In this document: positions 31,941-43,670 of the stretch, one piece after another | How positions within the stretch are numbered: the stretch's first letter is position 1 | Layout: each line of letters begins with the position of its first letter | Assembly: GCA_032209605.1 (NCBI GenBank) | Contig: JASFXZ010000033.1 | Span: forward strand, 4,767,001 to 4,831,000 | DNA: 64,000 nucleotides | Direction of reading: 5' to 3' | Source: Mactromeris polynyma | Taxonomy: Eukaryota; Mollusca; Bivalvia; Venerida; Mactridae | Translations under genes and position numbers: made by a program | The notes under the pieces: generated by a model | The model's database searches: none | The model's input: the letters and a program-made list of their open reading frames with translations, nothing else | Told to the model about the DNA's origin: nothing

Positions 31941-34900
31941 ATGTCATCGGAACAGAACGGAACCAGGTAAACGCAAACTGTCACATGTTTTCGCGTTCAT
32001 TTGACTTTCGCGTGTTGACAAGTGTTTTAGTCAAAACCACTGATATGCAAAGTTTAAGTCGATATTCAATAGAAATATGTTTTTTTTTATGTAAAGTGAG
32101 AAATATTTATTGTGAGGACATATATTTCAACTTTGAACAATTTTATAAATATTTTTTGTTGGAAGTTAAGTTATGGGTTTAGATAGTGAGATAAGTACTA
32201 AAGGAGGTGTTCAGTAAATGCTTAAATTACAGCTCTAGATATAACGGAAGGTTTTGAAGATGTAATAAATAACTCAAGTCGCTTGTTGATCATTTCGTTT
32301 ATGAGAGCGACTTCAAGTTTGGAATCCAGAAATTGTTGTAATAATTTTGACTGGTACTTCCTGTCGGGGAAATCTCGTATCTCATTTTAAATAGCGTATT
32401 ATTATTAACAACAATTTTCACTGTTAAATTGCTATTGTTTTTATTCAAATTATTCAGGCTTGCTAATGGTGCAATTCCTGACAATACCAGTAATGGCAAA
32501 AAACTAAAGATGACCTCTGAGCTTGATCAATTTGATGAAATATTCCCAGAACTGGTTTCTCACCTCATCAACTCTGGACTCAAAGATTCACAGACAGCAG
32601 ATGCTTGCAGGTGGTTTAAAGAGGTATTGCGTCAAATTTATTCATTCGCGGCCGTGGTCCAGTGGTTACTGCGTTGGACTTGTAACCCGGCGATCTGGGT
32701 TTGATTCCCGGTCATGGCAGGTCATACCCTTCCATGAAAATTTAACAAAAAATGTCAATTTTCCTCCACATGTGGAGAAGTTGCCGGCTCCTTGTGGAAG
32801 GGTAAGTTAGTACCGGTAAGAATTCAGTCCAGGAAAAACTGGTTAGGTGAACCGGCCGCCGTATATAACTGAAATATCGTTGAGAAACGGCGTTAAACCT
32901 GATGAAACAAACAAACAAATCATTAATATTCCATCCTCGGTACCCAGGCTAACATAACATACATTATGATATATACATAATGTTATGAATAGCCTGGGTA
33001 CCGAGGATGTTAATATTCATGCAATCAGAGGTTTCTACTGGCAGTAAATCTTCACCAGACTGAGATTTACAAACTGCCAAAGTTGAATAGGAAGAGGTTC
33101 ATCTGTACGGGCCTACTGTTCAAAGGTATAATGTTTGACATTCTGGTCAGTGAGTGACGCTATTATACACAGATTTGCATAGCATAGCCTCATCACAAGC
33201 TGTGTTAATATTTCACATAGTATCATATTCTTTGTACAATTTTCTTTCAGGTATTGGAATACAACGTTCCTCATGGGAAAAAGAATCGTGGAATGTTTGT
33301 TGCGATGGCGTACAAATTCCTTGTGAAGGACCCCAAGTATGAAGACATTAGAACAGCTAGAATTTTAGGATGGTGTATAGAATTGGTAAACTGCTAAATA
33401 TTTTCTCCTTTATCAGAAGGTAGCTTATCAAAGACAAGAATTGTAAGTTTCTCTTAGCAATCTGTGAAACAAGATCTTGTTAACTTTTTTCATAATGCTT
33501 TAGAGTATGGTTTATTCATGCAGTATGTAAATGGTAAAGTTTGCAATGTGAATATGTTTGTGAATTTAAGATTCATTCACAGAACTTGAGAAGTCAAACA
33601 TGGTTTTGAATTGACTATTCGTTATAGCAATTCTTATTTCGGCAACTCACAAACATTTCCGTTAGTAAAACATGTGATGCACAGATTTTTGGAGTCGAGA
33701 AAATATTCACTTATTCTGTATATATCTATAGTTACAGGCATTCTTTCTTGTTGCCGATGATGTTATGGATGACTCGTATACGAGAAGAGGAAAACCATGC
33801 TGGTTTAGAAAGGTTAGATAACCCTTGTGTACTTAGATTGGTTGAACGAAGATTTTCAATATAAAAAATTCTTACGGATCACTAATATTCCAGAACTATG
33901 GCAGGTCCTGTTCCGTGATATGTTTTTTATTCAGAATTAGTAAAAAATGATTGCAAATTCACCAAAAACATTAGTTTGGTTGAGGAGTGTTTCATATTTT
34001 CTTCTTTGTAACAAACAATTTTGTTTGAAGGGCTCAATATATCTTTTTATTTCAGGACAATGTTGGGATGGAGGCAGTGAATGATTCCATTTACCTTGAA
34101 GCCTGTATATATAAAATACTCAAACATTATATCAGAGATAAACCGTACTATGTTAGCATTATGGAGTTATTTCACGAGGTAAGCTTTATGATTTTAAACT
34201 ATTTTAAAACATGTCTACAATGTGGTTTGTAATTTAATGGAAAGCTTGCTTACCATTGGCTGAGTTGGTAAATTGATGTTTTTATGAATTAATGTCTGTT
34301 CCAATAGGGTTTGGTGGTATCAACATTCATTTGGTGAACATTTGAGTCTTTAAAGTTTTTGAATGATGGCATCAATTGTGTGCTATCTCACATGGGTGGC
34401 AAATTTGGACTCAATCAGTGAAAAAGTCCCTGCATTGTCTTAGGGACAATCAATTTTATGGTTTCATTTGAGCTGTAACAAGTAATCAAACATGAATATT
34501 TATATTAGTGACAGCTTCTCGTGATTTTAAGTTGTGTATGAGTTTTGCACTAACCATTTTTCCTGGGTTACCAGCCAGCGCTAACCTGTCCTGCGAGCAA
34601 ATGACAATATCCTGCATGTAACAGAGATAGAGGGCAAATGACTTAAAATGTTTTATCTTTGGCCAGATTGTCTCAGATAACATTTGTCCCACCTGGGGTT
34701 GAACCTATCACAGTTGGCAGTCCAGTGACCACCTTAGCTAAGAGGCAGGCTCTTTACATTAAGATATTGCTTTCTTATGTCTGCATTCTTTAAGGCCATT
34801 CATACAGCTGTCAGAGCGGAATCTGGGTATATTTTAAAATGCGTCATCCTGTGACTCAGGATTTGATATTTATAATATGTGTCAGTACAATCCTCGTTGA

Positions 34901-37900
34901 AAGAACTGCCACTGTAAATGAATGCTAAATGACATGAAAAACAACGATTAGCTAGACTGTGTGAATGTAAAGGCAGTGGAATCAAAGCGCTGTGTGGGAG
35001 TGTAAGGATTTCGATACTGTATGAGAATAAGGACTGCAATGTACGTACGTTATTTTTCAGATTACAATGTGTACACTGACTGGTCAGTGCTTGGACATGA
35101 CAGTGGCTCCACCACCAGGGACTGTAGATTTCACCAAATACACGGATGACAAATATTGTGCAATTGTGAAGTGGAAGACAGCCTTTTACTCATTTTATCT
35201 TCCTGTTGCTATAGCTATGTATATGGTAGGTTTTAATATTAGGCCATGTTGTATTTGATCTATGTTTAGGAACTTTTGGAGGGTATGTTTTTGGCCTTCC
35301 ATTCTAGTGGTATAATTGCTGAATGTGTTTCAGCCATTAACGACGTATAGAGCTTGACAATGCACATTCAAGTTTCATAAGATTTATTTGAAGTTTGCAG
35401 TGCTACATCTTGCGAGGTGGATCTATGTTCAGTATTAACTGAAGGGGAGGGACTTTATTATCAAAGGACTGAGTGCATTGACTAACAGTGAATTTGAATG
35501 GTTAACTTTTGGGCTTTTTAAATTTCACAATCTTGGTACATGTCATGTCTACTTATTTGCATATATCACATGATAAAGAGAAATGCCTGTTTGCACACAC
35601 ACTATTTGTGATAAGTCATGATACAAATCAGATAGACACGCCTCCCTCGACTATATTAGGTAAGATACTCCATGTGTTTTCATACTCTATTATATATTGC
35701 GCATATCATTACATTACTGTACATTTATATTCATATTTTCACTATCGAGATCAATCTGTCTGTGAATAGCCATTTGTAAATATTGGAGTAATCTCCCTTT
35801 GACTGTTAAAGTATGTTAAATGTTGGTTCTTGTAAGTGTAGTTTACTAAGTTCCATAAATCCTAATCATAGATTGAAAATAAGTTTATATTTATGTGTTG
35901 TTCAGTATATTTATGTGTTGTTCAGTATATTTATGTGTTCCTCAGTATATTTATGTGTTCTTCATTTGCTTATTCTTTAAAACGCCACTGCTGCAATTTC
36001 CATGCAAACATCTGTTAACTAGTACAGTTGGACCTCCTTTATTTGACAACCTTCGATTTGAAACTTGGTATCATCCGAAATAAATTTCCGGTCCCGACAT
36101 ATCTTCTTAGACATGTCATTTTGAAATGGCAATTCAAATATTATATATATGTTATAAATTGACAGACATTTTGTGACTTATTTATAACTTCTGAATAGGC
36201 TGCACACTTGATATGGCATTTCTTGCTTGACTTCCATAGTTACTTTTACTGAAAATATTGGTGTTTTAAATGAAAGTTCAAGTTTATTTTATTTGTTGAG
36301 AGATGAATCAGTCCATATGTTTGTTGTTTAAGATATCCTTGTCACTCTGTTTATGAGTCTAGAATTCATACCAAGAAACTACTGTGTTTTACCGAGTTGG
36401 AGTTACAGATTTAAATAGCATGCACATTCACTGGTATTGTTTTCTTTCAGTCTGGGATCTCGGATGATTTTAATCATAATTGTGCCAAGACAATCTTACT
36501 GAAGATGGGAGAATACTTTCAAGTACAGGTAAATTGTTCAATATTTCTCTTGTAATACTTAGCATAGGGACTAGAAAGTCTGTGAACAAACACAAATCCA
36601 CTGCCACCTGTCTAGCTCAGATATTCTGGTTATGATATGACCAGGAGACACAAACACCAAGTCATTTACTTCTTTTTGTTCTTGTTTTTTTTAAAAATCT
36701 GTTAATGAGAAGACTGTTCTGATCTTTTGAATAAATGCCATTGCCTGCATTTTTAATCAATCTTCATCATATGCTCTCTAATTTTTTACTTATTCCAAAT
36801 AAAAAACTTACCACGGAACAGGACCTGCCATGGTTTTGGAATATATGTGATCCGCAAAGAAACATTTATTTAACCAATCAGCCAATCTAAATACATAGAG
36901 GTTATCTAACCTTTCTAAACCAGCATGGCTTTCCTCTTCTCGTATATGAGTCATCCATTACACTATCAGCAACAAGAGAGAATGTCTGGATGTTTGAACC
37001 TGGTTCTAATTTGTCTGTCAACAATACTGGGATTGACATTTTTGCCTTTTTTTGGCACCAAATCTTATTTTACTGCAACTGTTTGAAGATGTTTAATATC
37101 AGTTCTATTCTTAGACTACATTATTTTATTGCAGGTTAGTTTCATCTTTGCCAGATTGTGACGTACTGTTATCTTGAAGAGATTAATTTCAAGATCTGTG
37201 TTTCATTTATGTTGCCAGCAAAAATAATCAGGCTGTATTATATAATTTCAGGATGATTACTTAGATTGCTATGGCGACGAGGAAGTTATTGGTAAAATAG
37301 GAACTGATATACAAGATAATAAATGTAGTTGGTTGATTGTTAAAGCTTTACAAAAATCTAGTCCAAAGCAACATCAAGTGTTGAAGGTAAATTTTCTATG
37401 AATATAAATGACTCGTGAGTGTGTTTATTAATATTTATGAAGTGAGCGTGTCTTGAAATATCTCGGCAAGTGATTGGAAGTCAGCCACCATAACCAATTG
37501 ACCACACAGAGGCCTCCTAAATAATAAATTAAGTACCGGTCTTTTGAATGCAATTAAAGATTTTTTTTCAATATACAGGCTTGTATCTGAAGGTATTTAC
37601 TTCATGTTGGTGCAGCTTTTTTATCACCCCGTCGTACTTCGAAGAATGTCAAAGGGACATAAAGTGTTACCCCTGTCTGTTTATGGGTCGGTTTGTCTGT
37701 CCATGCAAAAAATTGGTTTCTCATCAAATCACTTCAAAAAAAAAAAAAAATCTCTTGAAAGGATTGGTGCAATTCATATTTGGCACATAAGCATAGAATA
37801 ATAAAATACAGGTCAAGTTTGATTTCAATCCACCAATGTTTGGAGGAGTTATGGTCCTTTTTTCGACTTAAAAATTCAATAATACAAAAAATAGCTGATC

Positions 37901-38231
37901 AATAATACATAAAAAAGCTAATACAGACACTCCTAGTTTAATTCTAAGCAATAATTTACCTTTGGTGGTTGAAAATTTGCCATGTTAAGCAAACTATTTT
38001 GTCATTGAAATGTTTTTTGTTTTTTTTCAGATTAATTATGGCAGCTCGGATGCAGAAAAAGTTGCAAGCGTTAAAGCTTTGTATAAGGAATTAGAACTTG
38101 AACAAACATTTAAAGACTTTGAGGAGAAAAGTTACGTGGAGATAAATACATTGATAGAAAAGTGTAGTGGAAGTTTGCCACAAGAAATGTTTAGAGCTTT
38201 CGTCCAGAAAATTTACAAGAGAAACAAGTGA
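31941..38231 (+). CDS. FDPS: Farnesyl diphosphate synthase, 9 coding exons
   Basis: Coding exons: 31941-31966, 32458-32623, 33251-33385, 33738-33812, 34056-34178, 35061-35225, 36451-36528, 37252-37386, 38031-38231 (TGA). All introns are GT..AG, phases fit, and the total is 1104 nt (367 residues). The enzyme condenses IPP with DMAPP and then with GPP to give farnesyl diphosphate, the branch point for sterols, dolichol, ubiquinone and prenylation. Visible landmarks: substrate-binding GKKNRG in exon 3; first aspartate-rich motif DDVMD at 116-120 preceded by FFLVA, with Phe111/Phe112 at -5/-4 as in C15-producing enzymes; TRRG after it; [10 protein letters not shown] in exon 6; second motif DDYLD at 257-261; and [13 protein letters not shown] and the basic C-terminus IYKRNK. 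The first exon codes only eight residues plus part of a ninth. A second Met at residue 27 could start a 341-residue form. No strong mitochondrial presequence is seen, so a cytosolic protein is likely. Confidence 0.96.
32648..32920 (+). repeat. tRNA-derived SINE in FDPS intron 2
   Basis: The tRNA-like head GCGGCCGTGGTCCAGTGG has an A box, and GGGTTTGATTCCCGG is the B box. A conserved body follows: GGAAGGGTAAGTTAGTACCG, AACTGGTTAGGTGAACCGGC, CGCCGTATATAACTGAAATA and GAAACGGCGTTAAACC, with an (AAAC)n tail. The same body, more worn, is found at 41338-41604, showing they are one family. The central domain resembles the conserved domain of bivalve SINEs (recall). Confidence 0.85.
32932..33009. mobile_element. 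78-bp MITE with 9-bp flanking duplication
   Basis: The perfect inverted ends CATCCTCGGTACCCAGGCTA and TAGCCTGGGTACCGAGGATG enclose about 38 AT-rich bases that are partly palindromic too. TTAATATTC flanks both sides (32923-32931 and 33010-33018). The small size and target duplication of 8-9 bases suggest a hAT- or Mutator-mobilised MITE. It sits directly after the SINE tail, so the two fill most of FDPS intron 2. Confidence 0.85.
35886..35965 (+). repeat. Four-copy 20-bp tandem repeat in FDPS intron 6
   Basis: TATATTTATGTGTTGTTCAG is repeated four times; the first two are identical and the last two have C/T changes (GTTCCTCAG, GTTCTTCAT). Confidence 0.9.
36781..36988 (-). pseudogene. Inverted duplicate of FDPS exon 4 and its downstream intron sequence
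   Basis: On the - strand, 36985-36911 is a 75-base copy of exon 4 (33738-33812) with 8 differences, preceded by CCAG and followed by the donor GTTAGAT, as in the original. Similarity continues into intron 4 (to about 33948) through CATGGCAGGTCCTGTTCCGTGG and GTTTTTTATT. The copy is open and would read [20 protein letters not shown], with the second Asp of the first aspartate-rich motif changed to Ser, so the copy could not replace exon 4. It lies in intron 7 in opposite orientation to the gene, so it is not spliced into the normal FDPS mRNA but could pair with exon 4 in the precursor RNA. Confidence 0.93.
37596..37960 (+). repeat. Likely dispersed repeat in FDPS intron 8
   Basis: Sequence with GTCGTACTTCGAAGAATG, GTTTGTCTGTCCATGC, a run of A at 37737-37750 and GGAGGAGTTATGGTCC has the style of common bivalve intergenic repeats of the class seen at 19674. 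No coding capacity. I have no second copy in this window to prove it. Confidence 0.35.
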
Positions 38232-40557
38232 TTTGAAAAAAACTAGTTTTTGTGTGGTTTAACGATTACAGAAATTTGCTGTGCGAATACCAGATAGTTT
38301 TAACTTCACTGCCATTACTTTGTTAGCATGCGTGCTACCAACTTATGACATTATGTCATGATCTGTCATCAGTTGTCATGACAACTCCCCCAATGTTTGG
38401 GGAAGCATTCTGCTTACATTTAGTGACATTATCAGCATGATACACATCTTACACATAGTGGGATGTAAGAAAGACTGCTCAAGCACTGATGTCAACACAG
38501 GACATTCCAGTTTGGTGATCAAGAATGTGCGTCTTAAACCGAGATCATGTATTGTCCTGCCTCTTATAGCCTGAACAAATAGATCAATTTATGAGTATCA
38601 CCAGGGTCTTGTGGTATTTTTTATATTCACTCATGGGAAGATGGGCAATCCACTGGTGGGTCTGTATGGCAAACCCAGGGGAAATTTCAATGAGCAACTT
38701 ATTAATTGTTGAAATTCATAGAATTACATTTGATACATGCAAGTGTATTGTAATATGCCGAGGTATATTCCAGGGTAGCAGTCATGGCGAATACCCATTG
38801 GACAGTCAAACCTGACAGATAAAAAACGACCAAGTCAGATGTAGAAGGCCTGTGAGTCGGTCCATATGTCTGAAACGGTACGGATCGGACGGGTCTTTCA
38901 ACATCCATTGCTGTTTACACAATGCGATATTCTTATGCGCACCGATTGTCTTCACATTCGCTTGTCTTTCAGACATTTATACTTTGATTGTGTCGTCAAA
39001 AAGGCATTTCAGAAGTAAATGTTAAAGTTAATCATAACTTTTAAATGTTATTTATCGAAACATGCCAAATATTTGCCCATTTCTGTTTGATTTGTTAATT
39101 TTCACTTTGAAACGAGCGGTCCTATAGCTGCATGAAATCCTGTCAGAAAATGTAAAAAACGGTTCTTTTCTTGGAAAAATTTTGCGTTGTAAAGGATTGA
39201 TAGAGTTGTCAAAATGGACATTTATGGAAGATTTTTCTTTTTCGAATTCAATGCGCCATGACTGGGGTAGGACTTATTGCTTAAAAAGACTATTAAGGAT
39301 AATGAATTTAAATATTTAATTTTGATGAGGCATTTATCCAGTTTTGGCATCAAGTGCCGTGGCATCTTCTCACTTTTACGTTGTAATTTTTGCGATGGAA
39401 ATACGTTGGTACATGTATGATGTAGGATGTGCCTATTGGATTTCTTCAAATTTCTTTATTGCAATGTATAATTTTATTGTTTGATTATGAAATGACACAT
39501 CATATAATGTTATAACAAATATCTGCATGATTAGGATACCCCTTTTTTGTACTTTTGTTACACAAATCAACCTGTGTACAAGAGCTACTGCATGGCCCTT
39601 CTTATTATTTATACTTTTTATTATACTTCCTTGAAATGTTGTTTGGTTGCTATAATCTGGCTGAGTTAGAGAAATACACCTGTTAACACTTTCAACACTA
39701 CACAACGAACATATCAGGAGCATATCCAGTGAAACTAAGAGTTACCTAACCTTAATGGCAGTAAAGCCAATGTGCTACGATAGCAATTGATAGGAAATTC
39801 TGTTTTTTAAAACGGTCGTCAATTTCTTGTTTGATTTTCTTAAACAATATGTAGTTTGAAAATTTATGATCTAAAGTTTCCAAAAAGTAAACAATTTAAT
39901 ATATTTGATGTAACCACAAATATTGCATCAATTGTTAAATCTGACCATATCGGGAATTTTCCATACAAGTGATATGAAGAGATAAGCAGTGAGTAATGTT
40001 AACTCACTAAAAATCGAAAAAATTGGGGGAATGTTGGGCATTTTGAAACTGTTAATTGGTGTATTGACCCAGACTTGTGTCTGATTTAGATTTGTTCATG
40101 TAAAAAAGTGCTTGACCTACAGACCAAGCCTAAAGGGTGACATTAGGGTCACTGCATACATACATTTTTATAAGAATTACCTTGTATGCTATTTATTTAT
40201 ATTATTAGAAAACAGCTGTTTTTATGCATTTGTTTGAAGATTTGTTTACATATGTACTATTTATTAAAATAAATGGCGTAATTTACTTTTATATGTCCTG
40301 TTATTATTTTATTTTGTGTCCAGTTAGCTCTGACAGTGGCACACACAAATGTGAAACTGTAGGTCATAAGTTTGATACCCAAGTGAGATGTACCAGTGAG
40401 GACTCTGTGATGATAACAGCCAAAGACAGATACAGGTTCATGACCATCATAAATTGTGAAATACTTTCATGAAAAGAGTCCATTGACCATACACCAGACT
40501 CTACCAACATTGTAAATGTTGATGTATTCTGTCACAAATAGATATAATAATGGTTTT
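38232..40557 (+). other. FDPS 3' flank / intergenic
   Basis: Follows the FDPS stop codon. Without a close AATAAA (the first clear one is near 40268) the end of the transcript cannot be placed. Nothing else with coding or repeat character was recognised. Confidence 0.35.
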
Positions 40558-41277
40558 GTTACCTACACGTGTTCAAATGTACGTGCTACATTACCTACAC
40601 ACGTACTTGTATTCAATCGTGCTACGTTGCCTTCCCTGGTTCAAATTTTTACGTTACCTACACGACACGTGTTCAAATGTACGTGCTACATTACCTACAC
40701 ACGTACTTGTATTCAATCGTGCTACGTTGCCTTCCCTGGTTCAAATTGCTACGTTACCTACTTTACACGTGTTCAAATGTTTGTGCTACATTACCTACAC
40801 ACATATGTGTATTCAATTGTGCTACGTTGCCTTCCCTGGTTCAAATTCCTACGTTACCTACATGACACGTGTTCAAATGTTTGTGCTACATTACCTACAC
40901 ACATACTTTTATTAAATCGTGCTACGTTGCCTTCCCTGGTTCAAATTCCTACGTTACCTACTTTACACGTGTTCAAATGTTTGTGCTACATTACCTACAC
41001 ACTACTTGTATTCAATTGTGCTACGTTGCGTTCCCTGGTTCAAATTGCTACGTTACCTACTTTACACGTGTTCAAATGTTTGTGCTACATTACCTACACA
41101 CATACTTTTATTAAATCGTGCTACGTTGCCTTCCCTGGTTCAAATTGCTACGTTACCTACTTTACACGTGTTCAAATGTACGTGCTACATTACCTACACA
41201 CTACTTGTATTCAATCGTGCTACGTTGCCTTCCCTGGTTCAAATTGCTACGTTACCTACACGACACGTGTTCAAATG
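40558..41277 (+). repeat. About 100-bp minisatellite, 7 copies, itself made of three related sub-units
   Basis: ACACGTGTTCAAATGT recurs at steps of 98-100 bases from 40565 to 41265. Within each unit three related thirds can be seen: GTGCTACATTACCTACAC, GTGCTACGTTGCCTTCCC and TTGCTACGTTACCTAC, so the unit is a higher-order trimer of a roughly 33-base ancestor. Long overlapping frames through it are by-products of the periodicity. Each unit also contains CACGTG. Confidence 0.93.
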
Positions 41278-41337
41278 TGCAAATGTTTCCAATGCTCGTG
41301 CCCATTGCAATTATTGTAAAGATTATTACAATAAAAA

Positions 41338-41604
41338 GCGCCCACTTGGTAGAGCCTTGTGGTGTAGCTTGGTATGTCTGGGTTCGATTCCCGGGCTGGG
41401 CAAGTCATGTCTTTGTGTGAAATTTGGCTACGGTAATTTGTCTTCCAGTTTAAATTCGTATAGGGTAATTTATAGCTGCTTGCGGAAGGGCAAGTTAGTA
41501 CTGGTTTATAATTTAATTTCAGGAAAACTGGTTAGGTCAAATGACCGCCATGCATTACTGAAGTGTTGAAAAAAATGGTGTAAACACAATTAACAAATAA
41601 AACA
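41338..41604 (+). repeat. tRNA-derived SINE, second copy of the FDPS-intron family
   Basis: Head GCGCCCACTTGGTAGAGC with a perfect B box GGTTCGATTCC, then GGAAGGGCAAGTTAGTACTG, AAAACTGGTTAGGTCAAATG and GACCGCCATGCATTACTGAA, matching 32648-32920 in order but more diverged in the tail (ATGGTGTAAACAC). It lies 60 bases beyond the minisatellite. Confidence 0.8.
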
Positions 41605-43670
41605 GTCAATAAATTATGAGAATTGTGGAGAAGAGCACAAACAAATTAAGCAGTAATTATCGTCCTAGCGTAATGGTAATTAATATATTTTGCTAACCCT
41701 TTCCACTGCTAATGTTAATTGGATGAAACCTAAAACTTATGCCATTTCATGCATGTAATTATACAAGCGTGTGTTACTGTTTTCTGTTGAAAATTGTGTC
41801 TAATTGCCGAACATCCCAAGCGCAGTGTTACCCTATCCATCCATAAATACAACAAATCACCGAACTAAGCAATATCTTCCAGCACGCAAGTTGTTACGGA
41901 ACAGTAAATTGATCTGTCGCCGCTGTAGTTTTCCTGTAAATTGTTTCGTAAATCGAAACTGACACTTTTTTGAGAATTTCATAATTACCTCCGCTTTCCT
42001 GACTATCATCATATTTTTGTGTAAATGCACGTGTAGAGATTTACTCTGTTTTATCGAACATTAAATGTTCCTTGGATGCCTTTCCACTCGATCCCCGATG
42101 ACACCAGAGTTATATAAACAAATTCAACAAAATTCGTCTACGCTACCACCTTTCATGTTTAACTCAATATATACCTTTTGATAGTAACCGTCTGTTATTG
42201 TCTTTGCGCAACAAATATTAACCTTCAAATTGCGCGGACCATCTTTTTTCAAGATATTTCTTGTATTCAAGTCATCTTGTGCTTTTAGGGTGGCTAAGCA
42301 CTTTGTATGCAGCATTTCCCGGTCGACTTCTTTATAAATTCATTTTTATCGAGAGAAAATACATTATTATTGTCAAGATTGAATTTGAGCCAAGAAGATT
42401 ACCGATGTTTATTTTTGAGCGAACGGCGTAATGGAATAGGACTTAAAAGAAACAAAACGCTATCCAAGCCAAAATATCGAGCTGGAGTGATAATTTGATT
42501 TTCGTATTTATACTTACGATTCCCTGTGGAAATATTTTTCAACATTGTGTGAATGGTTGGAAAATACAGTAGACCATTGTGGTCAAGTTTGATTATATTC
42601 TAACCCTAAGTGATGGACCAAGTGTGAGTCATAAGCCGACATTACCTCACCAGTAAATTCCAATCATCAAGAAATCTGGCTGACAGGTGGCAACACTTAC
42701 AGATTTACCGTACCCCGACTTGATAAACAAAGGGTCATCTGCATCAACTTATAAGCGTTCAGTAGGGTCAGGTTGGTCAGTGAAAAAAACGAAATGCCTT
42801 AATCTGACATTTTATCAAGTCTATCAACCATGTTTATATCAAACATGGAACTTTACAATTGTACATTTGGTTTGGCTAAAAGATAATCAAAACTCGATTT
42901 GATTGGTTGAAATGTTGTTTGGTCAAGTAATGAGCCAATCAAATTGGTTGAAATTACAGGTAACATCAGGTTAAAATAAGCCTATATATACAATTGGCTA
43001 CTTATGTTTCAATTTTAAATGTACGTCGGATTGCGGACATTGTCATTGTAACAAATAACCTTCAAAACAAAATTCGTCACAACTGTGCCACAACAATAAC
43101 GTGATTCCCGCGCAAAAAGTCGGACGCGTCCATTTAATGAAAACTGACAAGACAGTACTTTCCAATAATTTCATTTGACCAGTAATCGTGGTGATAAGAG
43201 ATAGCTTGTAAAACGAAAATGCTTAGCATCGAAAAATACTGAAAACGAAACAAAAATAATATTGAGACAGCGTAAACCTTGCACGCCCTAAATTTTTTTA
43301 TTGACTTGTCCATAATCTATTTATAGTCATGATTGTAAATATCACATTATCGTTGGTTGGGAAACTTTATTGTGTTAGTCTTGTGTCAGTGCTTCCCGGT
43401 CCTACATCGGTTAAGAATTATTTTGTAATGAGATGTGTTAAAACCTGTAAAACAGTAATAGTAACACTAAACATTCCAATTAACAATCTAATTAATCCAT
43501 TTTATCCGCGCTCTTCTGGCTCCACTGTCGTTCTTGTCATTGGGGCACTTATATTCTCACATACAGAAAGTCGCTCTTTGTATTGACAGACTCGTAAGTA
43601 CTTTGTGAGTGTCATGTTTTGTCGGAATGGAAGAAAACGTTCGAATGTGTAACTAGCGGTTCAAAATAAC
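41605..43670. other. Intergenic with repeat fragments
   Basis: 42285-42400 matches 31370-31500. 42236-42275 (GACCATCTTTTTTCAAGATA, TTTCTTGTATTCAAG) is the inverse of 44199-44236 inside the foldback element. No gene was seen. Confidence 0.4.

Noticed and set aside
32648..32720. Possible tRNA gene (A and B boxes present); likewise 41338, 17041, 2222 and 2478
   Set aside because: Acceptor and anticodon stems do not pair properly and a shared non-tRNA SINE body follows at 32648 and 41338.
36911..36985. Alternative, mutually exclusive FDPS exon
   Set aside because: It is in the opposite orientation, so it cannot be spliced into FDPS mRNA as an exon, and it lacks an aspartate needed for magnesium binding.
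40516..41569. 267- and 216-codon frames across the 100-bp array
   Set aside because: By-products of the tandem repeat; overlapping frames are equally open and no known protein similarity is seen.
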